From Rhodobacteraceae bacterium EhC02 (GTDB taxonomy: Bacteria; Pseudomonadota; Alphaproteobacteria; Rhodobacterales; Rhodobacteraceae): a stretch of 64,000 nucleotides of DNA. Below the pieces are notes generated by a model. The model worked only from the letters and a program-made list of their open reading frames with translations, made no database searches and was not told the origin of the DNA. This document shows positions 56,201 through 64,000 of this stretch, piece after piece (positions within the stretch are counted from its first letter, which is position 1; the number at the start of each line of letters is the position of its first letter). Position numbers and translations under genes: made by a program. Location of the stretch: assembly GCA_001650895.1 (NCBI GenBank), contig LXYH01000034.1, positions 131,332 through 195,331 on the forward strand, given 5' to 3'.

Positions 56201-56879
56201 GCAGTTCAACTCGGTCTATAACGCGGTCCTCGTGTTGCTGGCCGTGGTGCTGTCGACGACGGGCGTACTGATCGGGATGCTGGTGATGGATCAGACCTTC
56301 TCGATCATCATGACAGGCACGGGGATCGTGGCCTTGGCCGGGATCGTTGTGAACAACAACATCATCCTGATCGACACCTACCAGGATTACTCGCGCTACA
56401 TGCCCCGGATCGAGGCGATCATCCGCACCGCCGAAGACCGCATTCGCCCGGTGCTGCTGACGACGATCACCACCATGGCGGGCCTTGCGCCCATGATGTT
56501 CGGCCTCAGCCTGGATTTCATCAACGGCGGCTACACGATCGACAGTCCGACTGCGCTGTGGTGGAAGCAGCTTGCAACCGCCGTGGTCTTCGGGCTGGGC
56601 CTTGCGACCATGCTGACGCTGGTCTTCACCCCGTCGCTTCTGGCGCTTCGGGTCTGGACGGGCACCTATGCGATGGCGCTCTCGCGCATGCTGGCGATCC
56701 TGTCCCTCGGTCGCGGCAGCCGGGCCGCGCGCGACTGGGCGCTGAACCGGGCCGCGCGCAAGCTCAAGGCGCCCGAGATCATCTGGGAAGACGAACAGGC
56801 GGATACGGCCATTCTCGCGCCGCGCCCCGCCCCCGATCCGCTGACTTCGCCCGAACCGCCGCTGCGCGCGGCCGAGTGA
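53274..56879 (+). CDS. RND multidrug efflux permease, enlarged
   Basis: Proton-driven inner membrane pump (1201 aa; AcrB-type pumps are about 1030-1050). Family order is kept: V-S-L-P-K-E-G-E-P-D near residue 30, F-P-G-I-S, the N-N-N-M pore-helix segment near 207, and F-N-S-V-Y-N-A-V-L-V near 980. The TM4 acidic pair is reduced to V-D402-G403, and the TM10 Lys position is Asn1027 (G-I-V-V-N-N-N). About 100 extra residues (about 495-595) contain two additional hydrophobic stretches between the halves, and the tail is 50 residues longer. No TolC-type gene is here. Confidence 0.9.
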   Translation: MVGMVDWAAARARMVMAFILLSLAVGGFAYVSLPKEGEPDIEIPALFVSVPFPGISAEDSEALLVKPMETELSDLDGLKKMTSTAAENYAGVALEFEFGWDKTKIMADVREAMSNAESLFPAGFEKYSINEINFSEFPIIIVNLTGNVPERTMARIARDLQDEIEALDAVMEAGIAGNREEMVEVVIDPLRLESYNVTAGELINVVQNNNMLIAAGEVETAQGTFSVKIPSSFDGPRDIYNLPVKTNGTRVVTLGDLAEIRMTFEDRLGTARFNGEPTVALQVVKRKGFNLIDTASEVRRVVAAAQATWPDDMRAAVHLGTSNDQSRVVGSMVSQLEGSVLTAIALVMIVVLASLGPRAALLVGFAIPTSFLLCFVLLAMMGVTISNIVMFGLILAVGMLVDGAIVVVEYADKRIQEGSGPMSAYVEAAKRMFWPIISSTATTLCAFLPMLFWPGVPGEFMGMLPITLIFVLSASLIVALIYLPVMGGVTGRMSRTFGRTSDALRRSLPWWGRAALVPPALYLVFLGAMQLINPGYLFGGQPMGSGIVSALPGMVLFTLGCFATTITLGAARIERKPRPIVAGHRRTIFGHFIRFIAANPVMPLVTIAAVGIFVVTVFSVFQQNSRGVEFFVDSEPEQAIVYVRARGNLSLAEKDALVRAAEAIVLAHPGVDNAFAFAGDGGLNANTGGAQPPLDTIGQIQLETIPWEDRRDRPDLDGDLVIEELTRDIAAIPGLQVEVIAQARGPASAKPIHLRLKGDDWEALQEATRMARAKFEETEGLTLIEDTLPLPGIDWQIDVDVEKAGRFGADVATVGGMVQLVTRGILLDTMRVETSDEEIEIRVRLPEDDRVLSTLDTLKVRTSDGLVPLANFISRQPVPKLAQIKRVDGKRYFDIKAGVADGMTLSTPGGDGSVSEVPITATERIATLTAWLESDPLPAGVQWEWTGDQEDQAESGAFLANAFAGALGLMFIILLAQFNSVYNAVLVLLAVVLSTTGVLIGMLVMDQTFSIIMTGTGIVALAGIVVNNNIILIDTYQDYSRYMPRIEAIIRTAEDRIRPVLLTTITTMAGLAPMMFGLSLDFINGGYTIDSPTALWWKQLATAVVFGLGLATMLTLVFTPSLLALRVWTGTYAMALSRMLAILSLGRGSRAARDWALNRAARKLKAPEIIWEDEQADTAILAPRPAPDPLTSPEPPLRAAE

Positions 56880-56888
56880 TCCACATGC

Positions 56889-56920
56889 AAACGGCGCCGC
56901 AACAGTCTGCGGCGCCGTTT
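56889..56920. terminator. Terminator between RND operon and Atm1-type gene
   Basis: A 13-bp perfect stem (AAACGGCGCCGCA with its complement) around a six-base loop at 56902-56907, followed by TCTTCTT. It can act in both directions between the convergent genes. Confidence 0.8.
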
Positions 56921-56978
56921 CTTCTTGCCCCAAATATCCCCGCCGGAGGCATCGCGGCACAGCCGCGATCTGCCCGAT

Positions 56979-58796
56979 CTACGCTGCCGCCTCGCGCTCG
57001 CTGGCCTGGCGCTGCCACAGGCCCCAATAGCGTCCCTTGCGCGACAGCAGGTCCGTATGGGTGCCTTCCTCGACGATATGACCATCCTCCAGCACGATGA
57101 TGCGATCCGCATCCGCCACGGTGGACAGCCGATGCGCGATGGTCAGCACGGTGCGTCCCTCGGCCGCGCGGGCCAATGCACCCTGGATTTCCTGTTCGGT
57201 TTCGGTATCCAGCGCCGATGTCGCCTCGTCCAGCAGCAGGATGGGCGGGTTCTTGAGCAGCGTGCGCGCGATCCCCACGCGCTGCTTCTCGCCGCCTGAC
57301 AGTTTCAGCCCGCGCTCGCCCACCTGGGTGTCATAGCCGGCGGGCAGGCGCATGATGAAGTCATGGATCTGCGCATCGCGCGCGGCCTGCACGACCTGAT
57401 CCTCGGTCGCGCCGTCGCGACCATAGGCTATGTTGTAGCGGATCGTGTCATTGAACAGCACCGTATCCTGCGGCACCACCCCGATCGCGTCATGCAGGCT
57501 GACCTGGGTCACGTCGCGCAGGTCCTGCCCGTCGATCAGAACCGCGCCACTGTTCACATCGTAAAAGCGGAACAGCAGCCGCCCGATGGTGGACTTGCCC
57601 GACCCCGAAGAGCCGACGATCGCCACGGTCTCGCCCGCCGCCACCTTCAGGCTGACCCCTTTCAGGATCATGCGTTCGGGGTCATAGCCAAAGTGCACAT
57701 CGCGCAACTCGACCTCGCCGCCTTGCACATTCAGAACATTTGCGCCCGTTTTATCGGAAACTTCGGCGGGCTGCTCTAACAAATCGAACATTTCGCCCAT
57801 ATCGACCAGGGACTGCCGGATTTCGCGATAGACAGTTCCGAGGAAGTTCAGCGGCATGGTGATCTGGATCATGTAGGCGTTGACCATGACGAAATCACCG
57901 ACGGTCAGATGACCGCGCTCGACGCCCACGGCGGCCATGACCATCACGATCACAAGGCCCGCCGTGATCAGGAAAGCCTGCCCGAAGTTCAGGAAGGCCA
58001 GCGAATAGGCGGTCTTGAGGGCGGCGCTCTCATAACGTTCCATCGCGCGGTCATAGCGGCGCGCCTCGCGGGCTTCGGCCCCGAAATACTTGACGGTCTC
58101 GAAATTCAGCAGGCTGTCGATGGCCTTCTGGTTGGCGTCGGTATCCTGATCATTCATCTCGCGGCGCAGTTTCACGCGCCATTCGGTGACCGCAAAGGTG
58201 AACCAGACATAGACCGCGATGGTCAGCACGATCACCGCCAGGTACCAGACGTCGAACAGGAAAAACAGGATCCCCGCGATCATCAGCAGTTCCAGAACCA
58301 GCGGCCCGATCGAGAACAGCAGGAAACGCAGCAGGAAGTCCACGCCTTTCACACCGCGTTCGATGATCCGGCTGAGGCCCCCGGTCTTGCGCGTCAGGTG
58401 ATAGCGCATCGACAGGCGATGGATATGGGTGAAGGTTTCCAGCGCCAGCGCCCTGAGCGCGCGTTGCCCGACGGCGGCGAATACCGCATCGCGCAATTGC
58501 TGAAAGCCGTTCGAAAAAAGCCGCGCCATGCCATAGGCCACGGTCAGACCCACCGCGCCCAGCATCAGCGGCGACACCCCTTCCCCCGCCAGCGCATCCA
58601 CGGCCTGCTTGTAAAGGATCGGCGTCACCACGGCGATGATCTTGCCCACCACCAGCGCCAGCAGCGCCAGAACGACGCGCCGCTTTACCCAAGGCTGATC
58701 CTCGGGCCACAGATAGGGCGAGACACGCCGGATCGTGCGCCAGCCGGACCGGCGTTCGGCGCTTGCCTCGTCAGAAGTGGGGGTCGTCGGTCGCAT
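56979..58796 (-). CDS. ABC exporter of the Atm1/ABCB7 type
   Basis: Half-transporter (605 aa) of the Atm1 family, which exports glutathione-linked sulfur or metal conjugates and supports Fe-S protein assembly or heavy-metal resistance. Residues 40-320 hold six helices with the Atm1 segment P-Y-L-W-P and L-F-N-G/S-x-F-Q-Q-L-R-D-A-V-F-A. The ATPase has G-S-S-G-S-G-K-S-T near 400, L-S-G-G-E-K-Q-R-V near 500, I-L-L-L-D-E-A-T-S-A-L-D and A-H-R-L-S-T. Monocistronic. Confidence 0.95.
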   Translation of the reverse strand: MRPTTPTSDEASAERRSGWRTIRRVSPYLWPEDQPWVKRRVVLALLALVVGKIIAVVTPILYKQAVDALAGEGVSPLMLGAVGLTVAYGMARLFSNGFQQLRDAVFAAVGQRALRALALETFTHIHRLSMRYHLTRKTGGLSRIIERGVKGVDFLLRFLLFSIGPLVLELLMIAGILFFLFDVWYLAVIVLTIAVYVWFTFAVTEWRVKLRREMNDQDTDANQKAIDSLLNFETVKYFGAEAREARRYDRAMERYESAALKTAYSLAFLNFGQAFLITAGLVIVMVMAAVGVERGHLTVGDFVMVNAYMIQITMPLNFLGTVYREIRQSLVDMGEMFDLLEQPAEVSDKTGANVLNVQGGEVELRDVHFGYDPERMILKGVSLKVAAGETVAIVGSSGSGKSTIGRLLFRFYDVNSGAVLIDGQDLRDVTQVSLHDAIGVVPQDTVLFNDTIRYNIAYGRDGATEDQVVQAARDAQIHDFIMRLPAGYDTQVGERGLKLSGGEKQRVGIARTLLKNPPILLLDEATSALDTETEQEIQGALARAAEGRTVLTIAHRLSTVADADRIIVLEDGHIVEEGTHTDLLSRKGRYWGLWQRQASEREAAA

Positions 58797-58867
58797 GGAT
58801 CAGGCCTTTCGTGAGGACCTCACAGATAGGCCGCTTTTCCGGGGAAGGCCAGAGGGCCCCCGGCGCG

Positions 58868-59944
58868 TCACACCACCAGCACATGGCCTTCACGCGCAGG
58901 GCTGCGCCCTGCCGCCAGATCCGCCCAGAGCGCGGGCGCGGATGCGATCCCGTGATGCTCCACGACCTCCAGCCATTCACCGGCATCGGCCGCGATCCGC
59001 TTCCACGCCGCCGTGATGCGCGCCTCGATCACGCCGGGGCCCCATTCGGTGCGGCGCTTGGCGATCTGGGCGGGGGCAAAGAAGAACTGCGGTTTCGGGC
59101 CAGCCAGGTTGCGCGGCGGCGCAAAACGGTCCCAGTGGCTGGTGCCCACCGCAGCCGAATGGCGCAACTGGTCGGCAAGATGGCCATGCAGCCGCGCCTT
59201 GACCTCGGCATTGCCGGCCATGTCCACGTAGACGCTGGGGATTGTCGCAAGCTGGTCGATCTGGTCATAGCTCAGCACCTGGTCGCAGGCGCCCAGCCCT
59301 TCGACGAAGGCGCGATTGCCCTCGCCTGTCAGCCCGATGATCCGGTAGGGCCGGTCGGAAGGTTCGGCCAGGAACTTGCACAGGCCAAGCCCCGTCTTGG
59401 ACGAGGCGCTGCCCACGATGATCTGCCCAGCCCCGAACCATTCATTGTCAGCCAGCCAGTCGAACAGCAGGTAAGACGTAGCCAAAAGCGGTTGCAGCAG
59501 GCTGCGCAGGTGATCGTCACGGACGGCGCCGGGCTTGACCGCCACATAGGTGTTGTAGACCAGTGCCAGACCGTCGCGATGCGGGCTTTTGTCGACGAAC
59601 ACGCCCTGGGCCGACTGTTCCGGGCGGATCACCATGGTTTCGGCCATGGGCAGATAGCCATAGACCCGTGTGCCCGGCGCGACCCCCGTGGCCCGGCTGT
59701 CGATCACGCGCGCCGTGCCCCAGACCGGCACGATGCCCTGCCCCTCTTCTCCGCTGGGAAAGAAGCGCCAGTACTCCAGCGCAAAGCCGGTGGCGGCATA
59801 GGTCACGTTGTTCACGGTTAGTGCGAAACTTTCGACCTGTAAACGCGCCTCGCCATCTTCGAGCGGCCGCATGGCGGCGGGATCGGGCGCTACCCGCGCC
59901 TTGGTGATGTCCTGCTGATCGACAAGTATCCGCTGCTTCTGCAT
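58868..59944 (-). CDS. DUF2855 family protein
   Basis: A 358-residue DUF2855 protein, distantly related to medium-chain dehydrogenase/reductases. Visible: A-L-T-V-N-N-V-T-Y-A-A-T-G near residue 42, Y-W-R-F-F-P near 58, P-V-W-G-T-A-R-V near 72, and S-A-S-S-K-T-G-L-G near 180 in place of the usual G-x-G-x-x-G nucleotide loop. D-M-A-G-N near 240 and G-T-S-H-W near 270 follow. No zinc ligands are evident. The enzyme activity is not known. Confidence 0.9.
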   Translation of the reverse strand: MQKQRILVDQQDITKARVAPDPAAMRPLEDGEARLQVESFALTVNNVTYAATGFALEYWRFFPSGEEGQGIVPVWGTARVIDSRATGVAPGTRVYGYLPMAETMVIRPEQSAQGVFVDKSPHRDGLALVYNTYVAVKPGAVRDDHLRSLLQPLLATSYLLFDWLADNEWFGAGQIIVGSASSKTGLGLCKFLAEPSDRPYRIIGLTGEGNRAFVEGLGACDQVLSYDQIDQLATIPSVYVDMAGNAEVKARLHGHLADQLRHSAAVGTSHWDRFAPPRNLAGPKPQFFFAPAQIAKRRTEWGPGVIEARITAAWKRIAADAGEWLEVVEHHGIASAPALWADLAAGRSPAREGHVLVV

Positions 59945-60036
59945 CCGCCGCCCTCCCCGCGCGCAATATCATTGCGGCCAGTATGCGCGACATGAGGCGT
60001 CTGCACAGCCCCGGCTTGCGATGACGATGCGTCAGC

Positions 60037-61653
60037 CTAGTCCGGAATGGTGAAGATCTGGCCCGGATAGATCAGGTCGGGATCACGGATACGGTCGCGG
60101 TTGGCCTCGAACAGGCGCACGAACAACAGCCCCTCGCCATAGCTTTCGCGCGCGATCGCCCAAAGCGTATTTCCCGGCTGCACCGTGACCACCTTGACCG
60201 CGGCACTGCCAGGCGCATCGGCGGGTTGCACTGTTCCGCTGTCTGCCGCAGCCGTGTCCGACGGGGCGGTCGGCGTCGACGACCCGGCCGGGGCGGACGT
60301 GTCCGCAGGTACGGAGGCAGCATTCCCGGCATTGGCGATTGCCGCGACCTCGTCACGGTCTTCGCGTTTGAAGGGCGTCTCGATCCGCGCCAGCACGCGG
60401 CCTGCGGCGTTCACCTCGTCCAGGCGCAGGGTATAGATGCCGGGCGCCACGCCGGGCAGGCCCGTGCTCCAGATCCCGTCGGACCCGATGGGCACGGATG
60501 TGACCGCGGCGTTATCCAGGTAGATCAGGATCGTCGCGTCGGGTCGGCCGCGACCTTGCAGCAGCACGTCCCCTTCGGTCGTATAGCTGATCACGTCGAT
60601 GGCCAGCCCGACACCACCCGCCGCAGGATCAACCGGTGTGGCCGGTTGCAGTACCCGCACACCTGTTCCGTCAGCCAGCAACAAGGCAGGCGCGGCCGGA
60701 GCGGCTGGCGGCGCAGTCGGTGCCGCAGCCGGAGCAGAGGCAGAGGCATCGGCCGGGGCGGCCCCATCGGTGGTGCCGGCATCGGCCACGGCGACGGGCG
60801 GCAGGCCCGCAACAGGCGCAATGATCACCTGCTGGTCCGACAGCAGCCTGTTAGCGCCCTGCCCCACGGCAAGCGTCATGACACGCGGCGCATCCGATGG
60901 CGGCAGGCTGAGAAAGGCCACGAAAGCCCCGTCACCCCCGACCATCGCATCGCCCACCACGACACCGTCCAGCAGAACCTCGACCGTGCGACCGGGCACG
61001 GCACGCCCGGCCACCAGCGCTTCACCATCGGGTGCAAGGCGCACGGTGTCGAATTGAGGCAGGATCACCGCCGCACCATCCGCGCCCGTCGAGGCGCCAG
61101 CATCCTGTTCGGCAGGCGGCTGGGATGTGTCGTCAGCCGTCTCGGGCGCGGCGGCGTCGGCAGCGGCTGTTTCAGGCGCGGCGGCGTCAGGCGTCACGGT
61201 TTCCGTTGCCGCTGTTTCCGGGGCCGTTGTCGCAGGTTCCGGGGCGGGTGCAACGACCGTTTCGGTCGGCGCAGCCTGGTCGGCGGGCGCATCCGCCGGT
61301 GCCGTTGCAGCCTCGGGCGCTTGCGCGGGTGCTGCCTGCGCAGGCGCAGGCTCGGCATCGGCAGGGGCGGGTTCGGCATCTGCAGGGACGGGTTCGGCAT
61401 CTGCCGTGGTTGTCACCTCGGGCGCCGTCTCTGGTGCCGGTGTCTGGGCCGGTGCCGGTGTCTGGGCCGGTGCCGGGGGAGCGGCAGCAGTCGGCGTCGA
61501 CGGCGCCTGGACCGCAGCCTGTTCGACCGGCGGCACTTCGGGCGGGTAGAGTTTTCCGCTCAGCACGAAACCCAGTACCACCAATACGACGGCCACAACA
61601 GCACCGGCCACGGCGCGCCCCGAGCCGCCCGACATCCACGACTTATTATTCAT
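60037..61653 (-). CDS. Ala/Pro-rich membrane-anchored LysM protein
   Basis: A 538-residue protein. Residues 12-32 form one membrane helix ([17 protein letters not shown]). Residues 40-190 are low-complexity Pro/Ala/Glu/Thr, probably a flexible periplasmic linker. Two Ig-like repeats follow (about 200-270 with [13 protein letters not shown], and about 350-430 with [14 protein letters not shown]). The C-terminal LysM (about 486-536, [21 protein letters not shown]) binds peptidoglycan. Divergent from the LOG gene. Confidence 0.9.
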   Translation of the reverse strand: MNNKSWMSGGSGRAVAGAVVAVVLVVLGFVLSGKLYPPEVPPVEQAAVQAPSTPTAAAPPAPAQTPAPAQTPAPETAPEVTTTADAEPVPADAEPAPADAEPAPAQAAPAQAPEAATAPADAPADQAAPTETVVAPAPEPATTAPETAATETVTPDAAAPETAAADAAAPETADDTSQPPAEQDAGASTGADGAAVILPQFDTVRLAPDGEALVAGRAVPGRTVEVLLDGVVVGDAMVGGDGAFVAFLSLPPSDAPRVMTLAVGQGANRLLSDQQVIIAPVAGLPPVAVADAGTTDGAAPADASASAPAAAPTAPPAAPAAPALLLADGTGVRVLQPATPVDPAAGGVGLAIDVISYTTEGDVLLQGRGRPDATILIYLDNAAVTSVPIGSDGIWSTGLPGVAPGIYTLRLDEVNAAGRVLARIETPFKREDRDEVAAIANAGNAASVPADTSAPAGSSTPTAPSDTAAADSGTVQPADAPGSAAVKVVTVQPGNTLWAIARESYGEGLLFVRLFEANRDRIRDPDLIYPGQIFTIPD

Positions 61654-61757
61654 CTGTTCCCTTCCGGTCCGCCGTTTTCCTTGCGCGGCAGTTGAGCGAG
61701 ATTAGCAACAAGGTTATCACGGGTCAAAAGCACCTTTGCACAAAAACGGGAAGTAAC

Positions 61758-62342
61758 ATGTCGCATCCGCCGAAAGGATTTGCCGTCTGCGTCTATTGTG
61801 GCGCACGTGGCGGGAATGACCCGCTTTACATGGGGCAGGCGACCGCCCTTGGTGCGACCCTTGCCACCGAGGGCTGGCAACTGGTCTACGGCGCGGGCGA
61901 CGTGGGGCTGATGGGGGCCGTGGCGCGGGCGGCGCAGGCAGAGGGCGGGGACACGCTGGGCGTGATCCCGGTTCACCTGCTGAAGATGGAGGTCGGCAAG
62001 ACCGACCTGACCCGCTTTGTCGTGACCGAGACGATGCACGAGCGCAAGAAGGTCATGTACATGAACTCGGATGCGATCGTCGTTCTGCCGGGCGGGGCGG
62101 GTTCGCTGGACGAGTTCTTCGAGGTTCTGACATGGCGGCAACTGGGCCTTCATGCCAAACCGATCTTCCTGCTGAACGTGAATGGCTACTGGTCGCCCCT
62201 GATGGCCCTGATCGAGCATGTCATCGCTCAGGGTTTTGCCGACCCTTCGCTGGCCGGGTTCATCACGGTGGTCGATGATGTGGACGCGCTGACCCTTGCC
62301 CTGCGCGCCGCCCGTTCCAACGAGACCGATGCCGCCGAATAA
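61758..62342 (+). CDS. LOG family protein (nucleotide 5'-monophosphate phosphoribohydrolase-like)
   Basis: A 194-residue LOG-family protein (TIGR00730), which removes the ribose phosphate from cytokinin nucleotides or similar purine monophosphates. It has Y-C-G-A-R-G near residue 13, V-Y-G-A-G-D-V-G-L-M-G near 43, M-H-E-R-K near 93 and the diagnostic P-G-G-A-G-S-L-D-E at 111-119. Its last 115 bases overlap the 3' end of rarD on the other strand. Confidence 0.93.
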   Translation: MSHPPKGFAVCVYCGARGGNDPLYMGQATALGATLATEGWQLVYGAGDVGLMGAVARAAQAEGGDTLGVIPVHLLKMEVGKTDLTRFVVTETMHERKKVMYMNSDAIVVLPGGAGSLDEFFEVLTWRQLGLHAKPIFLLNVNGYWSPLMALIEHVIAQGFADPSLAGFITVVDDVDALTLALRAARSNETDAAE

Positions 62343-63175
62343 AGCGCCAGCGCCACCCAGATCAGCGCAAAGGCAATGACGTGCCAGCCCTGGAACGGTT
62401 CCAGGAAAATGACAACTGCGACAATGAATTGCAAAGTCGGGTTGATGTATTGAATCAGCCCCACGGTCCCCATGCGCACCCGCTTGCTGGCATAGGAAAA
62501 CAGCATCAAGGGCCCGGCCGTCAGGACACCCGACGTCATCAGAAGCAGGCTGTCGGTCAGGTCGGCCCCGAAGGCGCCCCCATCACGATGGGCCATGAGC
62601 AGCACGATGCAGGCGATCGGTGCCAGCACCAGAACCTCGGCGGTGACGGATACGACCGGACCAGCGGAAAGCCGTTTTTTAACAAGTCCATAGAGGCCGA
62701 AACTGATGGATAGAATCAAGGCGATCCAAGGTGCCACACCCAGGCCCAGCGTCAGGATCGTCACAGCCAATGTCGCCAACCCCACCGCAATGGCCTGCAT
62801 GCGGCTGAGCCTTTCCCCGAAGACCACGCGCCCGATCAGCACGGCCACGAGGGGAAAGAGGTAATAGCCCAATGATGCCTCTGTCGCGCGGCCGATCTGG
62901 ATCGACAGGATGAAGATGAACCAGTTGGTCGAGATCATCAGCGCCGCGAACAGCACGATGCCCAGCGACCGGGGCGAGCCAAGGGCAACCCGCAGCTGCC
63001 CCAGCCGCCCCTGCACCATCAGCAGCACCGTGAAAAAGACCAGTGACCACAATGTGCGATGCGCAAGAATCTCGATCGGCGGCACATGCGCCAGAAGCTT
63101 GTAGAACAGCCCCGACAGGCCCCAGACCGTACATGCGGCGATCAATGCCGCAACGCCCTTGCCTGCCTCTGTCAT
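62228..63175 (-). CDS. rarD: RarD/EamA family transporter
   Basis: A 315-residue membrane protein with ten helices, RarD type: G-V-A-A-L-I-A-A-C-T-V-W-G-L-S-G-L-F-Y-K, P-P-I-E-I-L-A-H-R near residue 32, I-S-T-N-W-F-I-F near 81, S-L-G-Y-Y-L-F-P-L near 99, and G-L-I-Q-Y-I-N-P-T-L-Q-F near 239. E. coli RarD is linked to chloramphenicol resistance; substrate here unknown. The last 30-35 residues after A-L-Y-S-A-A-S-V are polar and overlap the LOG gene tail-to-tail. Confidence 0.9.
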   Translation of the reverse strand: MTEAGKGVAALIAACTVWGLSGLFYKLLAHVPPIEILAHRTLWSLVFFTVLLMVQGRLGQLRVALGSPRSLGIVLFAALMISTNWFIFILSIQIGRATEASLGYYLFPLVAVLIGRVVFGERLSRMQAIAVGLATLAVTILTLGLGVAPWIALILSISFGLYGLVKKRLSAGPVVSVTAEVLVLAPIACIVLLMAHRDGGAFGADLTDSLLLMTSGVLTAGPLMLFSYASKRVRMGTVGLIQYINPTLQFIVAVVIFLEPFQGWHVIAFALIWVALALYSAASVSLERAARRARVSASTSSTTVMNPASEGSAKP

Positions 63176-63271
63176 GATCCTGGATGCCCCTGCCCTTGCG
63201 CCCCGTCACCTTGGCGCAGCCGCGTGCCGGGTTCAATCCGTCATGGCCGCATCGGCGCAGTCAACCCGGCG

Positions 63272-63727
63272 CTACATCGCCTCGAGATCGGCAATCACGA
63301 TCTTCTGAAGCTCAGGCAAGGGATGGCGCGTCAGTGTCTTGGGGATCTCCGCCACCAGGGTTTTCAGCACAGCCTCGTCCAGATGGTCGCGCAACTCGCC
63401 CAGGCTGCGCGGCGGGGCCACGATGACCATGCGCCCGATATGGCCGCGCCCCACCATCCGCGACAGGATCGCCGACATCTCGGCGGCGAAGCGATCCTTG
63501 GCCAGCTGGTGCCAGTCCGCCTCCTCCATCGCGGAACGCTGCCCCATGCTGGCGTCGGGCCGTCGTCCGGGCCGATCCGATACCTGATCTTTCTGGCTGG
63601 GGTTGTCCTGTTCCTCGATCCGCATCACCGACAGCCTGGGATCGACCGCGCCGCCCTCGTTGCACAGAAACAGCGCCTTCTCACCGTCGGCGACCAGAAC
63701 CCAGGTGTCTTTTTCAAGTCGTATCAT
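63272..63727 (-). CDS. Host attachment family protein
   Basis: A 151-residue member of the family named for a protein needed for attachment of bacteria to host cells (related to bacterial release-factor-like baeRF folds). It starts T-W-V-L-V-A-D-G-E-K-A-L-F-L, a common segment of the family, with R-M-V-I-V-A-P-P-R-S-L-G-E-L-R near residue 98. A GGAGG ribosome site precedes the ATG. The attachment role comes from plant-associated bacteria and may not apply here; a nucleic-acid or ribosome-linked role is equally possible. Confidence 0.85.
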   Translation of the reverse strand: MIRLEKDTWVLVADGEKALFLCNEGGAVDPRLSVMRIEEQDNPSQKDQVSDRPGRRPDASMGQRSAMEEADWHQLAKDRFAAEMSAILSRMVGRGHIGRMVIVAPPRSLGELRDHLDEAVLKTLVAEIPKTLTRHPLPELQKIVIADLEAM

Positions 63728-63816
63728 CGCGTCCTCCAGAGTCGTCTTGCCCCGGTCCTTGCAGGGCCGGGCAGGTCTGATCGCGCGCTGACTGAATCAT
63801 ATATCATTTTTGGAAT

Positions 63817-63847
63817 AAAAAAACCCCGCGCAAGCAAGCGCGGGGTT
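63817..63847 (-). terminator. Terminator of the superoxide dismutase gene
   Basis: On the minus strand AACCCCGCGC, a six-base loop, GCGCGGGGTT and then seven T in total (A-run 63817-63823). It is 30 bases after the SOD stop. Confidence 0.9.
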
Positions 63848-63876
63848 CTGTCTGCAAGGCGTCAGCCTGACCGGGA

Positions 63877-64000
63877 TCAGAGGCGCGAGGCCACGTTTTC
63901 CCAGTTCACAAGGTTTTCCAGGAAGTTCGACAGGTAAGCCGGGCGCTTGTTGCGGAAATCGATGTAGTAGGAATGTTCCCACACGTCGCAGCCCAGAAGC
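63877..64000 (-). CDS. sodB: Fe/Mn superoxide dismutase, C-terminal end (partial)
   Basis: The last 40 codons before the window edge. [16 protein letters not shown] is the C-terminal signature of iron/manganese superoxide dismutases: D-x-W-E-H holds the metal ligands Asp and His. Y-L-S-N-F and V-N-W-E-N-V follow. Alphaproteobacterial enzymes of this type are usually iron forms, hence the symbol, but metal choice cannot be read from this fragment. Confidence 0.9.
   Translation of the reverse strand, partial: LLGCDVWEHSYYIDFRNKRPAYLSNFLENLVNWENVASRL

Noticed and set aside
53217-56960. A 1247-codon open frame antisense to the RND permease
   Set aside because: It is a by-product of high-GC codon use on the plus strand; its translation is rich in Gly, Arg, His and Asp without domains, while the plus strand has a full RND permease.
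60226-61695. A 489-codon plus-strand frame opposite the LysM protein
   Set aside because: Shadow of the Ala/Pro-rich linker; the translation is Gly/Arg/Cys repeats with no family features.

Overview
This window is GC-rich chromosomal DNA from a Rhodobacterales alphaproteobacterium (Rhodobacter/Roseobacter lineage). The evidence is a gene transfer agent (GTA) head cluster of the Rhodobacter capsulatus type at the left edge, a DddP-type DMSP lyase, DUF6314, DUF1330 and Hint-like genes of kinds I associate with this order, and consistently high-GC third codon positions. I cannot name the genus. I saw no insertion sequence, CRISPR array, rRNA operon or integrated phage apart from the GTA genes. 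Most of the window is ordinary core genome.

Layout. 1-3.8 kb (minus): GTA genes g4 (cut by the window edge), g3.5, portal, large terminase and the g1 small-terminase candidate, behind a near-consensus promoter with an intrinsic-terminator-like hairpin in its leader. 3.8-8.6 kb (minus): fabD-fabG, acpP, fabF-mltG (fatty acid synthesis and a septation/peptidoglycan enzyme). 8.8-10.7 kb: a cytochrome b561-YceI fusion facing a stand-alone YceI protein. 11.5-13 kb: rpsF-rpsR-rplI. 13-15.1 kb: DUF1330 protein, trigger factor, tRNA-Leu(UAG). 15.4-19.5 kb: a Hint-like protein, nnrD and nnrE as separate genes, glnB-glnA. 19.7-25.2 kb: a membrane protein of unknown function, a lytic transglycosylase, a DUF3445 haem-dependent demethylase-like gene divergent from dddP, and a hydrolase-OsmC fusion. 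25.2-28.5 kb: histidine kinase plus single-domain response regulator, then an AHL synthase without a luxR partner. 29-31.7 kb: bioY, DUF6314, purB and a 51-residue secreted Cys peptide. 31.9-35.2 kb: a solitary fliG, then a three-gene cobalt-type nitrile hydratase/thiocyanate hydrolase-like set with a His-rich metal-binding tail and an EamA transporter. 35.2-48.3 kb: DUF1223, acnA, ccmABCDG, a Mth938-like protein, a TSUP exporter, secDF-yajC, serS and a TspO-like membrane protein. 48.3-52 kb: yfgM-like, bamB and der. 52-57 kb: a two-gene RND efflux system behind a palindromic operator. 57-64 kb: Atm1-type ABC exporter, DUF2855, LysM protein, LOG-family protein overlapping rarD at the 3' ends, host-attachment-family protein, and the 3' end of a superoxide dismutase.

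The best candidates for something unusual are: the promoter, hairpin and CtrA-like box in front of the GTA cluster; the split nitrile hydratase-type enzyme whose catalytic subunit begins with 11 His in 17 residues; the orphan AHL synthase with a long N-terminal extension and an AT-rich upstream region; and the b561-YceI fusion facing a second YceI gene. Function calls rest on motif and family recognition by eye; no database search was possible.
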